A DNA stretch of 64,000 nt from Mytilus trossulus (Eukaryota; Mollusca; Bivalvia; Mytilida; Mytilidae): NCBI RefSeq assembly GCF_036588685.1, contig NC_086375.1, forward strand, positions 47,934,955 through 47,998,954. Direction: 5' to 3'. Within the stretch, counting starts at the first letter, position 1; each line of letters begins with the position of its first letter. The translations under genes were made by a program, and so were the position numbers. This document shows, in pieces, positions 1-10,619 of the stretch. The notes beneath the pieces are model-generated. The model did not search any database. It worked only from the letters and a program-made list of their open reading frames with translations, and was not told the origin of the DNA.

Positions 1-348
1 ATGAGTGAGTTTGGTTTACAAATAAAAGAATCAGATTATATGGAACTTTTATTAAATATATTTTGCAGTGATGCAGTACTTTGACTTTTGACAAAATATA
101 GCTTAATTTTAATGGGTTAAATTTTTACACTTTCCAAAAAGCTAGTATATTTTTTGGTGAAGAATATTCCAGATACTCTGTGTTGACTTGTATCCCAAAT
201 AAAATAATGTCATGATCTTATTTTGGATCTGCATTGTAAGGACTGTTCCATTTAAACATACATGGTACCAAGGAAAATATCTCTACCATTTTATGATACA
301 AAAAAGATATTTGACATGGATCTCTGTTACAGACTGAAAATAAAATAA

Positions 349-660
349 AAATTGAAATGGGGACTGTGTCAAAGAGACAACAACCCGACCAAATAGCAGA
401 AAAAAACCAAAGGCCATCAATGGTTTTTCAACACAGCTACAAAAATCCTGAGTTCAGAGACAGTTCATTAACAATAATGTATACTAGTTCAGCAAATATG
501 GACGTCAGACAACTTCAAAATGTATAAATGAATCAAAATTTAAAAAAAAACAACGTAAAAATAAAAACAAAGGCTAGATGTTTTATTTGGGACAGGTGTG
601 GTGGCGTGAAACATGTTTGTGAGATCTTAACCCTCACCCTATATCTCTAGACAAAGTGAA
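349..660 (-). mobile_element. Fragment of the 3' end of a mussel reverse-transcriptase element
   Basis: On the minus strand this contains the same terminal sequence as the 3' untranslated part of the element at 56193-57511 (GAGATCTCACAAACATGTTT, then GGTCGGGTTGTTGTCTCTTT near the end). It is 5'-truncated and internally rearranged. It lies in the intron upstream of the 1174 exon of MRPL4. Confidence 0.55.
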
Positions 661-1173
661 ATAAACAAACAAACAGCAACATGCACATTAAAATTCAATA
701 TAAAATAGAAATAGTTGAAATTTGTAAAGTGCCTTCCATGTTTTTATGGAACACCCATAGTGGACAAAACATACTAGAAGCAAGGACAGGTTATTGTATT
801 TTTTTTTAGACTTACACATAGTGTATGTAAAATTGTAATGTGTGCTATCATTTATGCATATCAATTCTTCTGTGGAGTGATTTTTTTACCATTACCAAGA
901 ACACAAAAAGCAAGACTTAGAAGTCTCAAAGATTTCAGTTTGTAAACTTTGTTGTTGAATCTGTAAATATCTAGAATTAGTGAATCAATTGATTGTAACT
1001 ATGTTTTACATGAAAGATTTCTTTTGGAACAGATTTGTATATATTCCTCTTCAATACCTGTATGTGTATTCGTTAGGCATTTTACACTGCACATTATTTG
1101 TTGTTTTCAGATGTAAACATATATGGCTTTTTGCTTCATGACAGTAACAAAAGTTCTTCTCTTTTTATTTCAG

Positions 1174-2488
1174 TTCTGATATAATGCCCAGGAATTTCTC
1201 TTTAGCAGTAAACCAGATACCTCACTTTAATGCTATGCCAGTATATGGTATGTTACTTCCTGTTAAGATTTACTTTTTCCTCATGTTAATGCTAAATAAA
1301 AAAAAATGATGTAGTATGATTGCCAATGAGACCACTCTCCACAAGAGACCAAATGACACAGAAATATGCTAGTATATTGTATGGTTTGTTAGGTCATGTT
1401 AAGATTCTCTTTTACCTCATTTCAATGATATGCCTGTATATGGAATGTTAGTTCATGTTAAGGTTCATGTTTACCTCATTTTAAAGGTTGTGAGTTTAAA
1501 CCTCACTTGTGCGGATGTACTCAACTCCAATCTTAGTTGACTAGGATTGTCAGTTTTTCTATGGAAGGTCAGTGGTTTTCTCTGGGAACTCCTGCTTACT
1601 CTCTCAAAAAAAACTGGCCACCACGAAATAGCCTAAATGCGGTGCTCAAAAAGTGGGGTTAATACACCAAAAATCATTTTAATGCTACGTCAGTATATGG
1701 AATGCTAGTTCCTATTTAGATTCACTCTTACCTCATTTTAATGCTATGCCAAAATATGTTATGTTAGTTCCTGTTATATCATTTGTGGATGAGGATATTG
1801 TAATCTTCTCTCTTACAAAATATTATGTAGCAAAGTATCACTTTACAAGTCACATAAAGAAAATGTTGGATCTGTCTTTGAGATTCTTTAGCAATGAGTC
1901 AACTATATTTGGTTATGAAAAGATTGTAAGAGGAATCTGCCCTTAGGTAAATTTTATCTGACTTTGATCTTATTTTCCAGCATTTGCGATGATATTCAAC
2001 TTATTTGGTACCGATCTGTAGTAAAACCTTGAGTGAAAAGTCTGTAATCATATTAAAATTGAATGATATTCAGTAAAGGAAGCATGACATTTCTGCATAT
2101 ATGCATTCCTTTTTATAAAGCAGGTCTTACAAGAAAATTTAACTTAAACAAACTAATATTCCAAAGTCACTGAAAGGTGAGGGGTTCACATTTTTCCATG
2201 AAATAACATGTGTTTATCAAGGGTATATTATAAATACTCCTTCATAAACAATCTAATCGCAAAACAAAATAAATTCAATATATTTTTGTGTAAAATAACC
2301 TAGATATTTAATACAGCATTGAAGGCTTTTGACTTTATTATTATTTTGTAGGTTTAAATGTGTACAGTATGCTGAAACACGAGACCCTGGTATTGACATT
2401 AGCTGCTGTGGAAAAAATAGAAAGCAAACTTTTACAAATATTATATAGTGCTCAAAAGGAAGATGTTAAATTTGAATATAATGAATAA
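1174..2488 (+). CDS. MRPL4: Mitochondrial ribosomal protein L4 (uL4m), 3' end, last two exons
   Basis: Structural protein of the large subunit of the mitochondrial ribosome; only its C-terminus lies in the window. Coding exons are 1174-1247 (after TTTCAG, before GTATGT) and 2352-2488 (after TTTTGTAG, stop TAA at 2486-2488). Their phases match (1 + 24 codons + 1, then 2 + 45 codons). Across the junction the product reads GLNVYSMLKHETLVLTLAAVE. From memory this is nearly the same as the human MRPL4 segment GLNVHSMLKHQTLVLTL, and the upstream residues (IMPRNF, FNAMPVYG) also align with human. The mussel tail is shorter than the human one. The first four bases of the window, followed by a perfect donor GTGAGT at 5-10, may be the end of the preceding exon, because their phase fits. 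AATAAA overlaps the stop codon at 2484-2489. Identity is confident; the 5' part is outside the window. Confidence 0.88.
1218..1775 (+). repeat. Degenerate tandem copies of the exon end and donor region inside the last MRPL4 intron
   Basis: The end of the penultimate coding exon and the start of its intron (about 1218-1283, core TTTAATGCTATGCCAGTATA) recur in decayed form at about 1366-1414, 1415-1475, 1672-1730 and 1731-1775, with a unit of about 60 bp. The copies keep fragments such as ATGCTA, GTATATGGAATG and TTAGTTC. A SINE splits one copy. Confidence 0.6.
1476..1682 (+). mobile_element. 5'-truncated SINE with 9-bp target-site duplication
   Basis: The body 1485-1673 is flanked by TCATTTTAA at 1476-1484 and again at 1674-1682. 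It starts in a degenerate B-box-like stretch (GAGTTTAAACCTC). It ends in a tail containing CTGGCCACCACGAAATAG and ACACCAAAAATCA, which I recognise as common in invertebrate SINE copies. It sits inside the tandem repeats of the MRPL4 intron. Confidence 0.6.
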
Positions 2489-2583
2489 ATTACCCTGTAA
2501 TTGACATAGTATTTTTGTTCCATTTAATTTACATGTTTATAAAAATGTATCCATTTTGATAGAATATTTCCAGGTCCCTTTTT

Positions 2584-4334
2584 AGCTCACCTGGCCCGAA
2601 GGGCCAAGTGAGCTTTTCTCATCACTTGGCGTCCGTCGTCGTTAACTTTTACAAAAATCTTCTCCTCTGAAACTACTGGGCGAAATCAAACCACACTTGG
2701 CCACAATCATCATTAGGGTATTTAGTTTAAAAAATGTGTGGCGTGACCCGGTCAACCAACCAAGATGGCCGCCATGGCTAAAAATAGAACATAGGGGTAT
2801 AATGCAGTTTTTGGCTTATAACTCAAAAACCAAAGCATTTAGAGCAAATCTGACAGGGTAAAAATGTTTATCAGGTCAAGATCTATCTGCCCTGAAATTT
2901 TCAGATAAATCGGTCAATCGGTTGTTGGGTTGCTGCCCCTGAATTGGTAAATTTGAAGAAATTTTGCTGTTTTTGGTTATTATCTTGAATATTATTATAG
3001 TTAGAGATAAACTGTAAACAGCAATAATGTTCAGCAAAGTAAGATCTACAAATAAGTCAACATGACCAAAATGGTCAGTTGACCCGTTTAGGAGTTATTG
3101 CCCTTTATAGTCAATTTTTAACCATTTTTCGTTAATTAAAGTTATCTTTTACAAAAATCTTCTCCTCTGAAACTACTTGGCAAAATTAATCCAAACTTGG
3201 CCACAATCATCTTTGGGGTATCTAGTTTAAAAAATGTGTGGCGTGACCTGGTCAACCAACCAAGATGGCCGCCACGGCTAAAAATAGAACAAAGGGGTAA
3301 AATGCAGTTTTTGGCTTATAACTCAAAAACCAAAGCATTTTGAGGAAATCTGACATGAGATAAAAATGTTTATCAGGTCAAGATCTATCTGCCCTGAAAT
3401 TTTCAGATGAATCGGTCAATCGGTTGTTGGGTTGCTGCCCCTGAATTGGTAATTTTGAGGAAATTTTGCTGTTTTTGGTTATTATCTTGAATATTATTAT
3501 AGATAGAGATAAACTGTAAACAGCAATAATGTTCAGCAAAGTAAGATCTACAAATAAGTCAACATGACCAAAATGGTCAGTTGACCCGTTTAGGAGTTAT
3601 TGCCCTTTATAGTCAATTTTTAACCATTTTTTCGTAAATTAAAGTAATCTTTTACAAAATCTCCACTGAAACTACTAGGCCACAATCATCTTTGGGGTAT
3701 CTAGTTTGAAAAATGTGTCCGATGACCTGGCCATTCAACCAAGATGGCCGCCAAGGCTAAAAATAGAACATAGGTGTAAAATGCAGTTTATTGCTTATAA
3801 CTATGAAACCAAAGCATCTAGAGCAAATCTGACAAGAAGTTAAATTGTTAATCAAGTCAATATCTATCTGCCCTGAATTTTTCAGATGAATTTGACAACT
3901 GGTTGTTGGGTTGCTGCCCTCCAATTGGTAATTTTTAAAGAAATTTTGCTGTTTTTGGTTATCTTGAATACTATTATAGATAGCGATAAACTGTAAACAG
4001 CAATAATGTTCAGCAAAGTAAGATCTACAAATAAGTCAACATGACCTAAATGGTCAATTGACCCCTTAAGGAGTTATTGCCCTTTATAGTCAATTTTTAA
4101 CAATTTTCATTAATTTGGTAAATTTATGTAAATTTTTACCAAATATAGTTCTCTGTTACTAATGGGCAAAGTTCATGATAGATATAATTGTAAGAAGCAA
4201 AATCGTTCAGTAAAGTAAGAACTTCAAACACATCACCATCACCAAAATACAATTTTGTCATGAATCCATTTGTGTCCTTTGTTTAATATGCACATAGACC
4301 AAGGTGAGCGACACAGGCTCTTTAGAGCCTCTAG
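2584..4334 (+). mobile_element. Interspersed element family A (AGCTCACCTGG), with three internal ~500-bp tandem units
   Basis: It starts right after TTTTT (2579-2583) with AGCTCACCTGG and ends CTCTAG at 4334, followed by TT. The inverted copy of the 5' motif (CCAAGGTGAGC) is at 4299-4309, followed by a hairpin GGCTC-TTTA-GAGCC at 4316-4329. The interior is three diverged copies of a ~501-bp unit, best marked by CTTTTACAAAAATCTTCTCC near 2647, 3148 and 3649. No credible ORF. I recognise the 5' end as one of the commonest bivalve repeats. The architecture resembles Helentron-like non-autonomous elements, which is inference. Confidence 0.8.
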
Positions 4335-4505
4335 TTGTATTGCTCTCTTCTGTACATCTACAGAATATCTTCTTGTGAAGAGTCCCAAAAATCTTTTGGG
4401 GATAGATTGTTTTCATGTTGGATGACCTCAAAGTCAAGTTTTTAAGGTTGAGTCCATACCTTTCATACAATGGGCATTTTAAGCTTCCTTGTTTAATCTG
4501 TTTTT

Positions 4506-5317
4506 ATACGACCGCCAAAAAAAATTTGGGTCGTATAATGGTATCATGTTGTAGTCTGCGTCGCGTCGCCTGAAGACACATTAAGTTTCTGGACAATAAC
4601 TTTTGTTTTTAGTGGATGGATCTCTATAAATTTTTACCAGAAGGTTCAATACCACTAAAGTAAGGTTGGGATTGTTTATGGAGGCTATGGTCTCAATAGT
4701 TTAAGAATAAGGGGCCAAAAAGGGGGCCCAAAATAAGCATTTTTGTAGTTTTCAAACAATAACTTGTGTTAAAAGTGTATGAATCTCTCTGAAATTATAC
4801 CACAAGTTTCCATACCGTGAAGGGGTGGTTAGTATTGACTTTGGGGGGTTATTGCTCGAAATATTTTGGAATAAGGGGCAAAAGGGGAAAAAATAGTTTT
4901 TTCTGGTCATGGGACAATTTAAACAATTTTAAAGTAGTGTAAGGGATTAAATCATTTACATACAATGTTTGGCATGTTCAGATAACACTACTTGTAAATT
5001 ATGTATAAAGAAATGTCAGGTTTGGACTAATTGCAAAAAAAAGGGGTGTGGAAGTAGTTTTCAATTATTTTTTCAAATTTCTCAAATTCCAAATCTTTCA
5101 AAAGATTAAAGAAGAAATCTTTAATTGCACAGTATTGCACAATAGTTTTAAGATCTTGACATTTGTCTTGTGTCAAAAACTAATATTATGTCAAAAATTT
5201 AATCACAACCCAAATTCAGAGCTGTATCAAGGTTGAATGTTGTGTCCATACTTGCCCCCAACTGTTCAGGGTTCAACCTCTTCAGTTGTATAAAGCTGTG
5301 CCCTGTGGAGCACATTG
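4506..5317 (+). mobile_element. Interspersed element family B (ATACGACCGC), short diverged copy
   Basis: Preceded by TTTTT (4501-4505). It begins ATACGACCGCC and has a second GGTCGTATAATGG near the start. Its interior contains AAGGTTGGGATTG and AATAAGGGGCCAAAAAGG motifs shared with the copies at 24592-26461 and 40501-42566. The 3' part has CCATACTTGCCCC and GTTCAACCTCTTCAG, then a decayed hairpin and ACATTG before TTT. No ORF. Confidence 0.75.
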
Positions 5318-5329
5318 TTTAAGATGAAA

Positions 5330-6470
5330 TTCTGTCTTAGATGGCTCAGTTGACATTGTCCTTATTTTCATGGTTTATTGGTAAACATTAAGTTTTATGG
5401 TATGGTGTGTTTCTTGGTTACTTCAAACAATTGGTCAAGTGAATTAGTTGTATAGAATGATTGGAAGGTGCACATGTCCATCTGTCAGGATTCAATTGAC
5501 CTCAAACTCATTTTCATGGTTCATTGATCAAAACATTTTGTGGTTTGGTTTGTTTCTTAGATACTTGTGTGATAGGTTTGTTTCTAAGATATTATTAGCC
5601 AAAGGGAAACTACCACTGTATACAAGTTGTTACGATTGATTTTAAGGTGTATGTTTGTGTCTGGCAGAGTTAACAATCTAACTTACTGTTAGGGTTTGAT
5701 GATCATCACTTCACAGATAATTTAATCTACAAGTCAATTTATTCAGTGTATGGAAAGATTGCAAGGTGCATAATATTATCTGGTCTACCATAGTTCATCT
5801 GACCTTGACCTCATAGCCATGGTGCATTGATAAAAGTCTCCAAGATGCTATGATCAACAAGAAACTATGTAAGGTATATAGATTGATTGTAAGATTTACA
5901 TACCAGTCTGAACTTAACCTGAATTTCATAGTTCATTTTTCAACATGCAAGTTTTTTCATGGTAAGTTGCATTTCCAAGGTATTTTTAACAATAGGTCAA
6001 CTTTAGGTATATGTGTGATTGTTAGGTGTACTTGGTCTCATTTCCGTGGTTCATCGATGACAGCTCTTGATTTCATGTTAGGTCCATCTCTAAGATGCTA
6101 TTATTAATAGGAAACTATGTTTTTGTTTACATGTAGATTGATTGAAGATGTCCAATTCTGTCTAGCAGGGTTCATCCGACTTTGACTTCATTTTCATGGT
6201 TCAATTTTCGACAGAACTATTGAATGATTGCCAATTAGACAACTCTTCATTGGTTAAAGTTTAGATGGTTTTTGTTGTTCTGTTCTACGATACTATGAAC
6301 ACAAGCAAAATGCATGACCATGTATTGATTATAGGGTGTAAATGTGTATTTGGCAGGGTTCACCGAAACCTTATCCGCAATTTCAGTTTTTTGTGGAAAC
6401 ATATTTTCACAGAAAATGCACTAGAGACAATGGGCAAAATCTATTATATTTAACATTTAGGTAATAAATT
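5330..6470 (+). repeat. Decayed ~200-bp tandem units related to the interior of family D
   Basis: Repeated phrases (TTTTCATGGTTCATTG, GATTGTAAGGTGTAC, TGACCTTGACCTCAT) recur about every 200 bp, as in 42600-44050, but are strongly diverged. Short ORFs here are repeat-derived. No gene seen. Confidence 0.55.
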
Positions 6471-7384
6471 ACTATACAGAGTTGGTTTTGATCATTGCCA
6501 AAGAAAGTTAACTGCAAGTTCTTACATCTTAATTGGCCTTTATCGTATTGGCTCTGTAGTTGTTTCATTGGGAATCAAACCACGTTTCCTTATTTTTCAT
6601 CCAAACTGTAGTATGATGTACATGTCACTATGTTGTGGTTCATTTAACCTTTAAATCATTTTCATGAATCTTTGAAGTTTAATTGATAAACGTAGAAGTA
6701 TCTTTATTGTAAAGGCTTTCAACATTATGAAGTCCAGGTGACAACGAAATATACAATTTTGCAAAATTTACCAACACCTCCCTGAACTTACAACTATTGG
6801 TCGCAGAATCAAATGCACTGGGACAGCCAATGTGGGGAATAAAAATTCAGGACATTAAAGATAATCCAGTCTGATTCAAATGAACTCGGAGAAGAAAAAT
6901 GCTGAGATATATAAGTAACATTAATTGCCCGAATTCACTTAAATCTATTATTATTTTCAATGTGTTCCATTTTAAAAATTTGGATGACAAGACTAGATTT
7001 TGCTGGTATTATGGAAGAGTTGCATGTACTAGAGTCATATCATAACTGGACTTTTACTATTGCTTCATTCATTTACATAATTAGTAGTGCACTGATAATG
7101 TGCTATCTTTAATAAGTTCCTTGTTTTCTAAACAAATAAAAATGATACCTGTTATGATAATGAATTATATATATATATATATATATGACATAGTGATTCT
7201 GACAATTAACAGACAGCATGTTTATATTCATAAAAATGTTTCGAACAGCAGTATACTACTGTTGCCTTTATCTATTCTAAAAAGTGTATAATGTACTTTA
7301 AATGGTACCCAAAGGGTATGTAATTTGTCAGGTCATCAAAGAATAAGTTACAAATCAAGTTGAAAAATAACTTTTGTAACATGT
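6471..7384. other. Intergenic stretch, no gene recognised
   Basis: AT-rich. A (TA)n microsatellite of about 20 bp lies at about 7167-7187. The right end is probably 3' untranslated or downstream sequence of the TRIM-like gene. No conserved element recognised. Confidence 0.4.
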
Positions 7385-9106
7385 TCAGAACCCAGAGAAT
7401 TGAACTGCAAGTATTTTAGCCCCCCATGGATCCAGTACATTGTTTATTTTACACCCAATGTACAGAGTTCCACTGTTATCAATGTCAAGGGATCTTGGCC
7501 AGTGGATGTCAAACTCCTCAGTGTGCAGAATATGGATGCATTCTCCGTTTTGGTTCAGTATATGAAGCATATGGTTATTATCTGAAGCAATGATATTGTT
7601 TAATGGGGTAGTCACCAAACTGAAAGGTGCAAATAATTGTTCCTTATTTGCAATTTGATGCCCATCATATGTCCACTTCGGCGAATTCAGTCCCATCCTA
7701 TTGCTTAAAGCGATTATTCTACCCTGCCCATTGTCTATTGATAGCAAATCCAAAACATAAACGTTATTGTCACCATCAGTAGTTATTGATCGAGGCTGTG
7801 AAAAAATTGGGTTTCCCTCGCTGTCCAAGTGATATTTCTTTCTTTTCCTACCCTGCATATTTAATATAATGACCTGTCTGGGACCATTGATAGGAAATGG
7901 TGGTCCTTTCTCTCTTGCTCCTACAATTATCCGATTGAATTTGGTTACATGTACTGCAATGGTCTGGAGAGGAGCAACTCCGTATTTTGACTCTGTAATG
8001 GTACCTGTGCTCTGAGAAAGTATATCAAGGTTAGATTTCATAGATGAAATCAGCAAGTCTCCCGACGGTATTAATGCGATACTTGATGGAGTCACGTCAT
8101 AGGCTTTCATGATAAGGGTTGATCCATTAGAAAAGCATATCCTCTGTAGGACTTTATCATTAGTAAAGCTTATCCACATCATTTCATCGTTAATACAAAT
8201 TAAATCTTCAACAAGTGACAAAGAAGTGTTATACTGTTGTGTAACTTTAAATTCAAAGCAACTGTCAGCGAATTTGTCTTTAGGTACATGTAACTTTCCA
8301 TAAAAAGACTCTAAACTAAGTATATTGCCTGGCAAAAATTCTGGAAACTCTTCAAACTTTTTCGGTATCTGAAGTGCGTTCATTTCTTCTGCAATTTTCT
8401 CTTGTTTGTATGTGCTAAAGACCTGAATGGCATTGTTTGATCTGACAACTTTACATATGTTGTTATTTCTGAGTTCTAAATCTTGCCTAAGCTTTTCTGA
8501 TCTATCTTCCTCATGATTTACCAACTTCATCAGTCCATCATGTTTCTGTTCAAGTTCATTTAAAAGTTTTCGTGTCAGCTTGTTCACTTCGTCTTTTACA
8601 AGATTATCCCAATTAAGAACTACCCTCTTCTCCTTAGCATATTTTAGTTCTACAGAAGATTTGATAGCTCTAAGTTTAGATTTCTCACTTACTATTTCTG
8701 ATAACTTCTGTTTTCCTTCAAGATTCATACATTTAATTGACTTCATAGCCAAGTCATAGGCTTCATTCATTACTATCATTGGGTGTTCATGATGCGTTTT
8801 TGCTATGCATGATGGACAGACAACTACCGCACAGGTTTGACAAAATAAATAACATATCTGTTCAGCGTGAAACCCACATTCAATATGAAAATCTGGAACA
8901 CTCGATTGTTGTTGGTATTCAGCTATGTAATTGATATCAATTATTTTATGTTGGTTTGATGATCTAACTTTTTGGTGAGTTTTTCGACATCTTGAACACA
9001 TGAGAAAGTTGCATTGAAGACATTTCCATTGTATTTCATTACATTCCTCGCACAGTTGACAAGATATTGGAGCCTGCACCTCCTGCAATGATCTAGATAT
9101 GGCCAT
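7385..9106 (-). CDS. TRIM-like protein: two B-boxes, coiled coil, NHL-type propeller C-terminus, no RING
   Basis: An intronless 573-codon frame on the minus strand. The first ATG in the frame is at 9104-9106; an in-frame TTG lies four codons upstream. Residues 16-53 (CQLC, C..C, CSRC, H) and 77-108 (CGFH, C..C, CPSC, HHEH) give two zinc-binding B-box-like modules. Residues about 120-230 are rich in K, E and L in coiled-coil style. The C-terminal half, about residues 290-573, has repeated hydrophobic strands with DNSGTLYIG- and TTDGDNNVYVLD-like motifs, as in NHL/six-bladed propellers. TRIM relatives of this kind act as ubiquitin ligase scaffolds or in RNA or immune signalling and are greatly expanded in bivalves. 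Without a RING, ligase activity is not implied. Family assignment is good; the orthologue is not assignable. Confidence 0.85.
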   Translation of the reverse strand: MAISRSLQEVQAPISCQLCEECNEIQWKCLQCNFLMCSRCRKTHQKVRSSNQHKIIDINYIAEYQQQSSVPDFHIECGFHAEQICYLFCQTCAVVVCPSCIAKTHHEHPMIVMNEAYDLAMKSIKCMNLEGKQKLSEIVSEKSKLRAIKSSVELKYAKEKRVVLNWDNLVKDEVNKLTRKLLNELEQKHDGLMKLVNHEEDRSEKLRQDLELRNNNICKVVRSNNAIQVFSTYKQEKIAEEMNALQIPKKFEEFPEFLPGNILSLESFYGKLHVPKDKFADSCFEFKVTQQYNTSLSLVEDLICINDEMMWISFTNDKVLQRICFSNGSTLIMKAYDVTPSSIALIPSGDLLISSMKSNLDILSQSTGTITESKYGVAPLQTIAVHVTKFNRIIVGAREKGPPFPINGPRQVIILNMQGRKRKKYHLDSEGNPIFSQPRSITTDGDNNVYVLDLLSIDNGQGRIIALSNRMGLNSPKWTYDGHQIANKEQLFAPFSLVTTPLNNIIASDNNHMLHILNQNGECIHILHTEEFDIHWPRSLDIDNSGTLYIGCKINNVLDPWGAKILAVQFSGF

Positions 9107-9183
9107 GGTGTTCGTCAAATGTCACATTTCATTTTCTGCATTATTCATACTTGGATGTTTGGTGGACTTTGGATTATATGATA

Positions 9184-9191
9184 TATTTATA
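9184..9191 (-). promoter_or_regulatory. Possible TATA box for the TRIM-like gene
   Basis: TATAAATA on the minus strand, about 80 nt upstream of the ATG at 9106. This is a plausible distance for a short 5' leader, but the surroundings are AT-rich, so chance occurrence is likely enough to matter. Confidence 0.25.
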
Positions 9192-9199
9192 AATTTGAT

Positions 9200-9981
9200 A
9201 ACATAGGTAAGTGTTCCGGTATTGAAAGGGCGCCAAGTTTTAAAAAACAGTACGGGAAATTTTTTGTACGTATTGGAAATTTACCCGTAATGAATCATAA
9301 AGCTTAAAACAATAATACTATTCAGCGCTTCGTATTTTCGTTGTTACTTGAAGGTCCCTCTTGATAAAAAAAAAAAACTAATATCGCATCGAATGACGTC
9401 TCTGATTATGTTAAAATTATAATTTGGAATAATAAGTTGTTATAGTATTCTTACAGTTTATACTGCACTCGTTCTATTTGAGCAGTCAAAATGCGTTGAC
9501 CGTATATTTCTATGTCATATACAGTCACTGACCTGATATCACTTTTCCTCATGAATATTTAAATAGAAATTGTCGAAATTATATTTAATTATTCATACGA
9601 CCTCTTCAACCTGTTCTTGTTTCCAATGTAATCAACGATGCGTTTAACGACTTAAACTTGTTTCTTATACAATTTTTTGGAAAACATATTTCACTTATTA
9701 ATATGTTTTGTTTGCAACCTATAAATCATTATGCTTTATGTTTATTGTTGATATTTTAGTCTGTAAAGAAACGATTTCGTTCACCAATGATTGCGGTTTG
9801 CAACAGGTAATGATGTACATTTCATCGTTATGTATATTTTTCCGCCTGAGTGATATGAGGCTTTTTAAAAGGGGGATTTTTCCCAATATTTAAATCAAAT
9901 AAATAACATTAACACACTAAACAACAATTGAAAATATTTTTTAGATTGCAGTATAAAGACAATAATAGTGCATTGACTTGA
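9200..9981. other. Intergenic stretch, no gene recognised
   Basis: AT-rich sequence without a coding signature. Short ORFs here have no recognisable domains. Confidence 0.35.
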
Positions 9982-10080
9982 CATATCAACGATATAAGGA
10001 TTCGGCCCGAAACGGGGAAGATTCTCGGCACAGCCTTACATTTCCCCGTTTCTAAGCCTCATCCTTATATCGTTGACATG
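9982..10080. repeat. Hairpin-forming palindrome (~99 bp), probable MITE remnant
   Basis: The left arm 9982-10019 (CAACGATATAAGGAT, GAAACGGGGAA) and right arm 10041-10080 (TTCCCCGTTTC, ATCCTTATATCGTTG) are inverted copies with few mismatches around a ~21-bp loop. No coding potential. Confidence 0.7.
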
Positions 10081-10619
10081 ATTGTCTATTTATACATATA
10101 TGTTGATGAAAATACATTATAAATTTTCACAGCTAAAGTGAGGGGTGACATACTTTTGGGGTGTGGGATATAGCGGGTTAATGAAAGTGGGATCTGGGAG
10201 AAAGAAGGTAAAAGAGAAGGAAATGGGATGTGAGAAAAAGAAAAGAATGATGAAAATGCACAATTGGTCTTGATGTGTCATTGTAAGTTTTTGATTCTGG
10301 TAAATCATTAGTTTCGATGGTAACAACAACAAAGGGAATTGTAAAGTTTCTATTTGCAGTTGACTATTCATCTTACTGTTCTAAGGTGCAGACCACAGTG
10401 GGGCGTACAGTTCCGGTAAGTTTGAATAAATTGAAGAATGCTAAAGATTTCCTTCTTTAAGCATTACAAAATTGTTAAGGCATCATATAAGCTTACAAGT
10501 TGTTGAGAGACAACAAGGCTGTGTCTCGAGAGTGTTTCATGATGAAATCAAAATGCTGCTTGGTTGCTCAAAGTTCTTTATTAAAGACTTTCCCGTCATT
10601 GCTACTGAAAAGAAGGATG

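Noticed and set aside
9107-9118. Start of the TRIM-like protein at 9118
   Set aside because: The codon there is TTG. The first ATG of the frame is at 9104-9106.
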